From positions 32,344-96,343 of the forward strand of contig JAGFNQ010010054.1 in the NCBI GenBank assembly GCA_024364735.1: DNA of 64,000 nt, in the 5' to 3' direction. Under the pieces are notes generated by a model. That model did not search any database. It had not been told where the DNA came from and saw only the letters and a program-made list of their open reading frames with translations. The translations under genes and the position numbers were made by a program. Positions 55,890 through 64,000 of the stretch are shown one piece after another. Numbering within the stretch: the first letter of the stretch is position 1; each line of letters starts with the position of its first letter. Source of the stretch: Boesenbergia rotunda (taxonomy: Eukaryota > Streptophyta > Magnoliopsida > Zingiberales > Zingiberaceae).

Positions 55890-57341
55890 TGTTGGATCGA
55901 GAGAATAGGATAGAGGGGGGGTGAATATCGTAAATCGTTCGGATTTAGAGATAGAAAAATTGCACAGCGGAAATTAAAACACAACACACGAACACAGGGA
56001 GTTTTACTTGGTTTGGAGCCTAGGTCGACTCCTACTCCAAGGCCCACGGTCGTTGACCGTTTACTTTGGGCAATTCTATATGAGGCGCAAAAACAGTTTA
56101 TAAAGATTGATTACAATAGTAGTATAGTAAACTGAAAGAAAACAGTTCTTCGTTACCGACGTCCGGTGTAGAAAATTTATCTCGGAGCAGAGGGACGTCG
56201 TCGGCGCTTTCGTGTCGAGTTGGAAGGTTTCTGGGGCGAAGCGCAGGAGCAGAAGAACGTAACAGCGTTGGAAGAAGTTGTGTTGAAGCTTGGGGGGTCG
56301 AGGGCCTTTTATAGGGTTCTGAGGGCGCCTTGGAGCACGGGGGCGCCCTCCACGTGGCCTGTGATCCCCTCTTCTCGCGGTCAGCGAGTTATCCCTTCAA
56401 AGTCGGGATAATTCTTTGACGGGGGCTCGAGAAGCCGAGGTCGCCCTGGCTGACCTGTTCAGCAAAAGTCTCGGCTGGATAAAGGTGATCGGGTTGGCTG
56501 GCGCAGGCACGGGGCGCCCTGGGCCTCCGGGGCGCCCTGGGCACTGATTAGCCAAGCCCTTGTTGCTTCGCTTGTTTTGTGTTGGCCTTGGGGGGCGACC
56601 TGGACACTGAGGGAGCCCTGCTCAGCTACTTGCCTCTCTCCTTTGGGCATTCTGAGCTGCAGACACACATTCCTTCGGTCCTGCATCCAGGGTTAGTCCA
56701 AAACACTATGAAGCAATAGAGTATTATGTTTATACAGCCTTAGCTATCTTGGTTCTGACTTTAGGTCTCCAAAATGGAACCCTAGGTCGAACCGACGCCT
56801 ACTGTTCCCTCGACGGGGAACGCGTCCTCACCTACTCCTCTCGGGAGAATGTACCTGATGCCAACCGCTCCTCTGGTTGGACTTTTGCCCAGCGGTCCTT
56901 TGCCAGGTCTTGGATACCAAGCTGTCCTTCGCCTGGTGCCTAGCAGTCCTTCGCTAGGTCTTGGTAATTAGCAGCCCTTCGCCAGTTGCCTAGCAGTCCT
57001 TCGCTAGGGCTTGGTGACTAGCAGCCCTTCGCTAGTTGCCTAGAAGTCCTTCGCTAGGTGCCTAGCAGTCCTTCACTAGGACTTTGTATCCTGGCATTCC
57101 TTCGCCAGGTGTCTAGCAGTCCTTCGCTAGGGCTTTGGATCCTGGCAGTCCTTCGCCAGGTGCCTAGCATTCCTTCGCTAGGGCTTTGTTTCCTGGCAGT
57201 CCTTCGCCAGGTGCCTAGCAGCCCTTCGCTAGGACTTTTCCTGCACACTCAAGTAACATTGTTAGATAACAAATAATACTTAACTTTGAACCCTTTGCCA
57301 ATATCAAAACAAGATTTGATATGGTGCTTCTTGCACCAACA
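55890..57341 (-). repeat. 5' LTR of E9 (family A)
   Basis: 1452 bp. TATA (TATAAAA) at 56313-56307; GGCGCC palindromes 56320-56545; hairpin array 56800-57235. Partner of 49776-51255. Confidence 0.93.
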
Positions 57342-57606
57342 CACTCTCCTTGGGTAGCGACATGCTGGAGAGGACCAGGAGGACGCCTTTCTTGATTGTG
57401 GATGCTCCCTCCTCTTACATCACCATCCTGGGCCGACCGACGCTCAGTGTCTTCCAGGCGGTGGTCTCTGTCTACCACCAGAAGATAAAATTCCCCATAG
57501 GCGACTGAGTGGTTGAAGTCAAAGGGGACCAGCTGGTGTCTCGGCGATGCTACAGCTGGGAAGTCAAGTCAGAGTCCCGGAAGAACCCAAGGGCTTCAGA
57601 AGGCTA
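57342..57606 (+). pseudogene. Ty3/gypsy protease, second part
   Basis: Continuation across the E9 insertion: SLGSDMLERTRRTPFLIVDA, SSYITILGRPTLSVFQAVVS, VYHQKIKFPIGD, a stop, then VVEVKGDQLVSRRCYSWEVK. The ILGRP motif is the second conserved block of retroviral-type proteases. The frame is recovered exactly by removing E9 and one CACTC. Confidence 0.85.
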
Positions 57607-57784
57607 GTTGGAGGAGGTGGTCATGCACAGGGGGAGAGGGACAAAAGGCTCGAGAGGCCCGGGCAGGCCAATTATCTCTGACCCTTCCGGTCTCGGTATG
57701 GTTTACCTTGCATATTATGTACCCACCTGTGTATCTTTGCTGCCTTGCAGCGAATTCAAGTAATAAAAAGAGGTGCACTCTCCA
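57607..57784 (+). other. Short noncoding junction
   Basis: Between the gypsy relic and the copia gag fragment; nothing recognised. Confidence 0.4.
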
Positions 57785-58198
57785 AAATATCAATGTATTG
57801 AAGAGCAGGCGAGATCCGAAAGGTTCGAAGTCTCCAGACTCCTCTTCACCTCTAGGATGCAGGAAGGCACTTCTGCCTCACAGTTTGTGTTAAAGATGTT
57901 GGGGTACATTGAGCGACTGAGCACACTCGGTTTTGCAATGGATCATGAACTAAGTATTGACTTAATTCTACATTGTTTGCCCAAAAGTTATTCACAATTT
58001 GTGATGAACTATCGGATGAACAAGCTGGAGACTACCATTCCTGAGTTGCTCAACCTGCTGAAGACTATAGAGCCTTCTGTAAAGCAGGATCAGAAGATGG
58101 TACTGTTAGTTGGTTCCTCGAAGAAAGGTTCTAAGAGGAAGACCAAAGAACAGAATAAGGGAAAGAAGAAAAAGGCCTAGAAGACTGAAAAGACAGTT
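57785..58198 (+). pseudogene. Copia Gag fragment, cut at its zinc knuckle
   Basis: The reading EEQARSERFEVSRLLFTSRM, ASQFVLKMLGYIERLSTLGF, HCLPKSYSQFVMNYRMNKLE and LLNLLKTIEPSVKQDQKM is the UBN2-type capsid of non-Sirevirus copia elements (compare E7 gag). A Lys-rich linker follows (KKGSKRKTKEQNKGKKKKA), one stop, then KTEKTVC, where the E10 LTR begins at the first Cys of the expected zinc knuckle. The N-terminal third is missing. Confidence 0.85.
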
Positions 58199-59826
58199 TG
58201 TTAGTAATATGAGAGAAGTGTCCTAAGGCAATCGCGTTATGATTGTAAACATTTATTTTAATAAATGAAAATTCACTATTTGAGTATACATGTTTGTGTA
58301 TTTGATTGGGATCTTAAACTCATTTACTGAAAGTCCGCAATACAATTCACAGCATGAGAGAATTTGTGATGAATTCACAACTAGTGATTATCTCTACATG
58401 TGCAATTGTGAATATTGAAAAATGTCCCTAGTCGATGAATTGATAAATACGGACACTATCAATTCTGTTGAGACTAGCATGGGTTATTCTCTAATCAGCT
58501 GATTCTCACTGGTTGGTGACATTGGGATATCCGGAGATAAACATGAATGCTAGTTAAGGGAACTAGTTCATTGGAGTGACTGGCTGTAAAACTTGGTAGT
58601 CTACATATAGACATGTCAATGAAGTTCTTACTGCAGCTTAAGTGCGATGTTCCTTTGACTTGCGGTGTTCAAGTCATCTTGGTCATGGAGACTTATACTT
58701 TAACATCTTAAGCAAGCACCTCTAAGGAGGTGTGGACCCAGGATGGTCGGGTATAAGCCGAAGTGCCCGAAGATGTTTGAACAGCCTACAAAGGATTCAC
58801 CACTACTAGCGAGGGGATGTATACCCAAGGCCTATCGTCGGATTGTTACTCAAAGCCTCTGGCCAGAGCATGACATGTTCAGAGTATGAGTCTCTGAAAT
58901 ACATGAGAGTAATTAGAATCCATTGGACGAGAAAGACATTACTTGGGCTAGGTGTGACGTAGTCAGCCTAGTGGGGACTGACACATATAGACCATGTCCT
59001 GAACCAAGTGGGTATAAGATGGTGAAGGGAATGAGGCACGACTCATTATAGCTGCTGAAGGGTTTCAGAATTATTTCTGAGGTCAACCGTTGATCTTTCG
59101 ATTAATTGGGGGTCATGATGTACTACTAGGTGTCACTCATGATCGTTCTATAATTGGTTGATTATAGACGGCCAACATAAATCGAAAGCCTATTTAGTCA
59201 CACGCACAACGAGTAATCTGAGGGATTTAAAACGAGTTGAAAATTAGATTTTCCAATCAAGAGAAATAAGTCGAATCTGAATTTATCAGAGGCGCATCGG
59301 AAGCTTAAAATGGCTAAGTCTTTTGAAGGCTTATTGGACGAATTAAATGAGTTTAATTCGCGAGGAGGCGGCTTGTTTTGGCCGGCCAAAGAGGGTCCCC
59401 ACCCTCTTTGGTTTGGTCGGCCACAAGAAGGAGGGAGACCAATTTATTTGGTTTAAATTATAAAATAAATCAAGCGCGATTTGTTTTATAAAATTATGGA
59501 TAAATAAATTTATATAAAGAAATTTATATAAAGAAATTTATATAAAGAGATTTATTTTCATGGAAATTAAAATAAACCTTGGATTGGTTTATTTTATTTT
59601 ATAAAATCAATTATGAATTAATTTTTCCATGATAAGAAAAATTTATATAATAAATTTTTTGTGAAAATTTATTCCATAATAAAAGGGGAGATATGTTTGT
59701 TTTATTATAAAGTTAGTTATAATAAAACTTGGCATAACGGAATAATTCATAGGAAAATTTATAAAGATAAATTTCTTATGAAAAATTTATTTCATTAAAG
59801 GTGAGACTTGGCAATGGAGAGGCTAC

Positions 59827-59835
59827 TATATAAAG
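59827..59835 (+). promoter_or_regulatory. TATA box of E10
   Basis: TATATAAAG, followed about 55 bp later by a CT-rich leader, as expected for an LTR transcription start. Confidence 0.75.
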
Positions 59836-59908
59836 GAACCAAGGCAAGGCTTGAATTCCAATCAAGAGATCAAGTAGCAAGCCCTCTCTCTCTCTCCTTC
59901 TCTCCCTC

Positions 59909-59985
59909 TACCTCCTCTAGGGCCGGCGCCCCTACCTCCTCTAGGGCCGGCGCCCCTACCACCCTCTAGGGCCGGTGCCCCCTTC
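59909..59985 (+). repeat. Three tandem 24-bp units with GGGCCGGCGCC
   Basis: Units of CCTCCTCTAGGGCCGGCGCC start at about 59911 and 59935, with a slightly changed third at about 59959 (GGTGCC). They sit in the R/U5 leader; the long minus-strand frame across them is a shadow. Confidence 0.9.
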
Positions 59986-60462
59986 AAGTTGCCGTGAGCC
60001 ATCTCCACCAAGAAGGTGCCGAAGAAGAAGAAGAAGCGGGTCGCATCTCCTTCCTCTCCCCGGAATCTTGATTCCGTTACTTGGTGGTTAGTTTCCATCT
60101 CTCTCTCTTGATATTCTTGTCGTGCCTTTGGAGAATCTAGTAGTTCTTGTCGGCACGAAACTCGTGGCTTTGCGAAGTCATCCCGAAGAGAACTCGGCGT
60201 GGACGCGAATAGAGGCGGTGCTTCCAAGGGACGCTTCGGTTGGATCTCGTCCCTTACTTCGAGTTACGCGAGGTATTGAGTAAATTAGTTTACTTTATGC
60301 AAAATTTAATTTATGATCATGCCCACACATCATAAGGTTGCATGCTAGATACGTGGTTAAAATAATTTGAGAAATTATTTTTGCTAAAACTTCCGCTGCA
60401 CGTAATAAAATTTTAAAAGTTACAAACCCGTATCCATGTCAACATGCACCCGGTCCCAACAG

Positions 60463-60474
60463 TGGTATCAGAGC
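60463..60474 (+). other. Primer binding site of E10
   Basis: TGGTATCAGAGC one base after the LTR, a perfect initiator tRNA-Met-type site. Confidence 0.95.
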
Positions 60475-62199
60475 CGGTTAGTGTTCGACATAATCATATA
60501 ATTGTTTTGCGAAAAACTTTGTCATGATCTCAATTTTGGAAAATTTTCCAATTATGGAAACTTTCCAATTATGATAAATTTTAGATTTAGGAATTTTAAA
60601 GTTTGGAAATCCTCATGAAATTTCGCAAACTTATGAAATATCCTAGTTTCTGAAATTTTATGATAATTGTGAAAACTTCCCATCTTTGGAAACTTTCCAA
60701 TTTTGGAAATATTCAATTTTAGAAATATGTAAGTTTTCTTTGTACCAGAAACTTACAAATATTCTGAAAACCTATTATGAAATCTCGCAATTTTGGGCAC
60801 TTTCTTTCAAGAAAGTCTAGACAAATTTATGGATCATTAATTGACAATTAAAATTCAAATTGGTTTTAAATTATTAACAAAATTCTTTATTTTGGATTGA
60901 GCCTCGGGGAGCCATCCAATTTAAAGTTAGTTGTTATAATTTAATTTCCCATTTTGAATAAAATTGTCATGTTTAATTTGGTTACGCCTCGGGGAGCGGA
61001 CCAAATTGGATTTACGACAAATTTCTTTTCTTTGGGTATCTGAGCCTCGGGGAGCCACCCTTAGAAAATAATTTGTTGTAATTAATTAATCCATAAATAA
61101 AATATGTGATCAAATTTTGGAAATTTGGGATAATTTCCTTATTTGATTTAAGAGGTGATGCTCTTACATATTATTGTCTCCAAAATTAATTAGGAAAATG
61201 GTTTCCTATAGAGTTTTCTTAAAAGAGATTTTCATGAAAATAATATGTGGTTGAATTAAGAGAATCTGTCTCTTAATTTAATAAGATTTGATTTAGAGAA
61301 ATCAAAGTCTTAAACATATTATTTCCGAAATTGATTATGACAATTTAGGAAATTGTTTCCCAAAACAATTCCTTAAATAAAGTATGAAATTAGAATTAGG
61401 AAATCCGGTTCCTAATTCAATTAATGAGACTTGATAAATTAAGTCACATACATACTTTATTAAGGAAATCGTTAGTACATGACATAATTATATGTCATGA
61501 ATGTGCTTAGAAAAGAAAGGATGAGACCCAAAACCCCTTACAAAATATTAAGGCCAACACCTTCCATTAATATGGTTAGAACCGGAGTTTTGTTTCTCGT
61601 TTGGGTTGATGGACACATCCATGCCCGGCTTGAACCTCAACATGTTCAAACCATGGAATTAGTTTATGATTAATATAGTTGGAGTCAGAGGTCAATCCTT
61701 AGTTTTGGTTGTTGAACATATCCAAGTCTGACTAAACGGTTGAATGAGCTCCAACCATATTAAAACTATTTCTTGATTAATGGGTCAGCCTTAAGCTTGG
61801 AGCATCGATTTGTTGTGCCACAGCCAAGGTCGATGTAAAGAGAGGTGCAGTTGGGTGCTATGTATATTGTTGCATACTTGTTAATGAGTTAACAACCCAA
61901 TGATTTATGCAAACATTCAATTAGTTGATAGCATAAAGTGATAGTTACATATATGTGATATGTACTCGGTATAATTACCTACCTTCATAGCTAAGAATAA
62001 CTTGATAGCCACAGCCATGGTTGTTCTTATCTATGGTTGGATATCAACCTATTTGGAGAAGCTCCTACGATCTCCCGAATTGATAAAAAGGGTTATTCAA
62101 TTCGAAAAATAAATAGGATTTAATTAATGTATATTGATGCATTCTTTATCATTCTTCTCACATAAGTTCAATTTGTATTTCTAGGATAATCACTCGATC
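60475..62199 (+). other. E10 leader RNA region with a serial hairpin array
   Basis: 1.7 kb without a frame. It contains the 16-bp palindrome TTGGAAAATTTTCCAA (60536-60551) and TTGGAAA-C-TTTCCAA (60686-60700). Three copies of GCCTCGGGGAGC (60901, 60986, 61044) each lie in a different stem. From 61149 to 61499 there is a chain of hairpins: arms TAAGAG (61149), TAGGAAA (61191), AATTAAGAGA (61254), TTGATTT (61288), AGGAA(A)TTGTTT (61347, bulged), GAATTAGGAA (61393) and CATGACATA (61478). The rest (61560-62190) is unstructured to the eye. Confidence 0.85.
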
Positions 62200-64000
62200 A
62201 TGTCTTCTCTGAATTTGCGTTCCATTTTGGACACCAATAAGTTAACTAAGGACAAAAGGATTGAAAAGGCACCAAAAGACACTTGCCATCACTATGGCAA
62301 GGAGGGCTATTGGCGAAGAAACTGCAAGGTTTATCTTGAGTCCTTGAAGAAGAAGGCATCCGATGCCCCATCCTCTTCAGGCATCTTCGTTATTGAATGT
62401 CACTCTATTTCCTCGTACACCTGGGTACTTGATACTAGGTGTAGCTCACATATATGTAATGACATACAAGGGCTAAGGAATAGGAGAAGACTCGTCAAGG
62501 GAGAAGCGAATTTGCGAGTTGGAAATGGAGCAAAGATTGCTGTTGTTGCCATCGGAACATATTTGCTAAAGCTCCCTAATGGACGTGTCTTAGAATTGGA
62601 TAATTGTTATTTTGTTCCTTCGTTAATAAAGAACATTGTATCTATTTCATGCTTGAATGAAAAGGGTTATCATTTAACTTTTAGTAACAATTATTGTTAC
62701 ATAACTTTAAATGGTGTTCTTTATGGGACCGGAACCTTGTGCAATGGTATCTACACGTTAGATTTATCCGGTGACGTTTTCAATATCGAAGTAAGCAACA
62801 AACGTGCTCGAATAGATAATCGAATAGACTCCTATATGTGGCATTGTCGTCTTGGCCATGTAAGTAAGAAACGCATGACCAAATTACACCAATGTGGAAT
62901 TCTGGAATCATTTAAACCCGGTTCATTTGATACATGCGAATCATGCTTAAAAGGCAAGATGGCCAAATTACCCTTTTCCGAAAAAGGTAATCCAGTGGGA
63001 GAATTGCTTGGTCTAATACATACTGATGTATGTGGACCAATGTCAACTCTTGCACAAGAAGGCTATAACTACTTCATTACCTTTATCGATGATCACTCAC
63101 GATTCGGGTATGTGTTCTTGATGAAACACAAATCTGAAGCTTTTGAGAAATTCAAAGAGTTCAGAAATGAAGTAGAGAAACAGTTTGGCAAAAGTATTAA
63201 GATACTTCGATCCGATCGGGGTGGTGAATACTTAAGTCAAGAGTTTCAAGATTATCTGAGGGACAATGGGATATTGTCCCAATGGACTCCGCCGTATACA
63301 CCACAGTATAATGGTGTATCTGAGAGGCGCAACCGAACCTTGATGGATATGGTTAGGTCTATGATGAATCATGCAACTCTTCCAAAATTCTTTTGGAGCT
63401 ATGCACTTAAGACAGTTGTTTACTTGCTAAACAGAGTCCCAACCAAGGTAGTCTCTACTACTCCATATGAGACATGGAATAGTAAGAAACCTCACTTAAC
63501 TCACCTTAAGATATGGGGTTATCCTGCTTATGTGAAACGGATTGTATCAGACAAATTGGATGCTAAGTCTGATAAATGTCTATTTATTGGATACCCTAAG
63601 GAAACAAAGGGTTACCAATTCTATCATCCCTTGAAACAAAAGGTGTTTGTTTCAAGGCATGCTGTATTTCTGGAAAAAGAATTTCTTTTACAAGAAAACA
63701 GTGGGAGTGGCATTGAACTTGATGAAGTTCAAGAAACTCCAATAGACATTACAGAGACACCTAGTCTAAACCCACAACCAATAACTCATAATGATGAGCT
63801 ATCATTTGAACCTAAAACACCACCACCTCTTCGTAGGTCTGATAGGACACGTAATATTCCGGTGAGATACGGATTTCTCATAAGTGAATCGAACGACGTG
63901 TTACTCATTAACGATGACGAACCTATCAGTTATGAAGATGTTCTGAAAAGTTCAGAAAGGGACAAATGGCTTGAAGCCATGAAGTCGGAAATGGATTCCA
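62200..64000 (+). CDS. E10 Gag-stub/Pol polyprotein, 600 codons open, incomplete at the edge
   Basis: The ATG at 62200 opens a frame without a stop to the end of the window. Residues 1-17 are a Gag start (MSSLNLRSILDTNKLTKDK, compare E7). The capsid is missing, and residue 28 on is the nucleocapsid: CHHYGKEGYWRRNC, where the second Cys and the His of CCHC are both Tyr. The protease motif at 75-80 is WVLDTR, with Arg for the Gly of D-T-G. GAG-pre-integrase: H215/H220 and C246/C249. The integrase triad is intact: D276 (HTDVCG), D339 (RSDRGGEY), E375 (NGVSERRNR), with 35 residues between the last two. RT begins at about 590 (DKWLEAMKSEM). A gag-less polyprotein with probably dead protease but intact integrase core. 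Confidence 0.9.
   Translation, partial: MSSLNLRSILDTNKLTKDKRIEKAPKDTCHHYGKEGYWRRNCKVYLESLKKKASDAPSSSGIFVIECHSISSYTWVLDTRCSSHICNDIQGLRNRRRLVKGEANLRVGNGAKIAVVAIGTYLLKLPNGRVLELDNCYFVPSLIKNIVSISCLNEKGYHLTFSNNYCYITLNGVLYGTGTLCNGIYTLDLSGDVFNIEVSNKRARIDNRIDSYMWHCRLGHVSKKRMTKLHQCGILESFKPGSFDTCESCLKGKMAKLPFSEKGNPVGELLGLIHTDVCGPMSTLAQEGYNYFITFIDDHSRFGYVFLMKHKSEAFEKFKEFRNEVEKQFGKSIKILRSDRGGEYLSQEFQDYLRDNGILSQWTPPYTPQYNGVSERRNRTLMDMVRSMMNHATLPKFFWSYALKTVVYLLNRVPTKVVSTTPYETWNSKKPHLTHLKIWGYPAYVKRIVSDKLDAKSDKCLFIGYPKETKGYQFYHPLKQKVFVSRHAVFLEKEFLLQENSGSGIELDEVQETPIDITETPSLNPQPITHNDELSFEPKTPPPLRRSDRTRNIPVRYGFLISESNDVLLINDDEPISYEDVLKSSERDKWLEAMKSEMDS

Larger units (their letters stand above)
49776..57341 (-). 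mobile_element. Complete non-autonomous Sirevirus-type element E9 (family A)
   Basis: 7566 bp with both LTRs (55890-57341 as 5', 49776-51255 as 3') and a perfect TSD CACTC (49771-49775 and 57342-57346). The primer site and polypurine tract are present. The only gene is a short rearranged gag (55338-54502). The LTRs look very similar except for a few substitutions and copy-number changes in the GGCGCC and hairpin repeats, so the insertion is comparatively recent. Elements with LTRs and only a gag-derived frame are known in plants as TR-GAG elements. Confidence 0.93.
58199..60461 (+). repeat. 5' LTR of E10 (family H)
   Basis: 2263 bp, TGTTAGTAATATG...GGTCCCAACA. TATA box at 59827-59835. Perfect hairpins lie upstream of it: CGAATTAAA-TGAG-TTTAATTCG (59339-59360), CCAAAGAGGGT-CCCC-ACCCTCTTTGG (59386-59411), AAAATAAACC / GGTTTATTTT (about 59570-59596), and TTTTATTATA / TATAATAAAA (59700-59709 / 59718-59727). 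A ~16-bp repeat (AAATTTATATAAAGAA) runs from 59507 to 59556. Confidence 0.88.
58199..64000 (+). mobile_element. Copia element E10 (family H), running off the right edge
   Basis: Plus strand: 5' LTR 58199-60461, primer site 60463-60474, leader to 62199, then a fused gag-stub/pol frame from 62200 that is still open at 64000. The left flanking 5-mer is CAGTT (58194-58198); the right side is outside the window. It inserted into the copia gag fragment to its left. The protein is related to E7 (family F). Confidence 0.92.

Noticed and set aside
59862..60227. 121-codon minus-strand frame rich in GRGAGPRGG
   Set aside because: Antisense of the E10 LTR leader; its repeats are the three 24-bp units at 59909-59985.

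Overview
This is a stretch of plant nuclear heterochromatin, almost certainly from an angiosperm. Ty1/copia LTR retrotransposons make up most of it, several with Sirevirus traits: coiled-coil Gag extensions, protease motif DSGCSRHMTG, RT motif YVDD, and repeated AGGGGGAG polypurine tracts. The rest includes hAT transposon relics, a plant LINE, a Ty3/gypsy Gag-protease relic, a MITE and solo LTRs. No host protein could be identified, so the species cannot be named. No rRNA, tRNA or CRISPR array was seen. The only convincing non-repeat DNA is about 19821-21440, which looks like the promoter, first exon and first intron of a host gene.

Layout: 1-2211 hAT relic (-). 2212-5661 noncoding LTR-like DNA. 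5662-7536 solo LTR of family B with a perfect 5-bp target-site duplication (TSD). 7617-12757 Sirevirus E1 (-), family A, lacking its 3' half. 12758-13728 RT/RNase H fragment of a family-B copia (E2, -). 13729-19820 Sirevirus E3 (-), two LTRs, gag deleted. 19821-21440 host-like DNA. 22349-25330 Sirevirus E4 (-), gag and 5' LTR only. 25331-26475 LTR debris. 26476-28659 3' end of family-A Sirevirus E6 (-). 28660-34779 copia E7 (-), family F, nearly full coding region. 34780 a single N. 34781-40119 copia E8 (+), family B, 5'-truncated and holding a family-F solo LTR. 40120-41040 LTR debris. 41041-45300 second hAT relic (-), holding a solo LTR (family G) and a MITE. 45477-47860 LINE relic (-). 47861-49258 debris. 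49259-49775 plus 57342-57606 gypsy Gag-protease relic (+), split by the complete Sirevirus E9 (49776-57341, -, TSD CACTC). 57785-58198 copia gag fragment. 58199-64000 copia E10 (+), which runs off the right edge with a 600-codon open frame.

These genes do not form a pathway; they are layers of nested insertion. Most elements are defective in complementary ways: E3 has pol without gag, E4 has gag without pol, E9 has LTRs plus a rearranged gag, and E10 has pol with only scraps of gag. They could move only with proteins supplied in trans.

The most interesting signal lies in the noncoding DNA. In every LTR family where I could place a TATA box, the stretch just upstream of it is packed with short inverted repeats, and the sequences differ between families. 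In family A these form a tandem array of stem-loops whose arms change together while the loop stays nearly constant. The leader of E10 (60475-62199) carries a dense run of perfect hairpins, including three different stems around the same 12-nt core. All copy comparisons were made by eye; no alignment, folding or database search was run.
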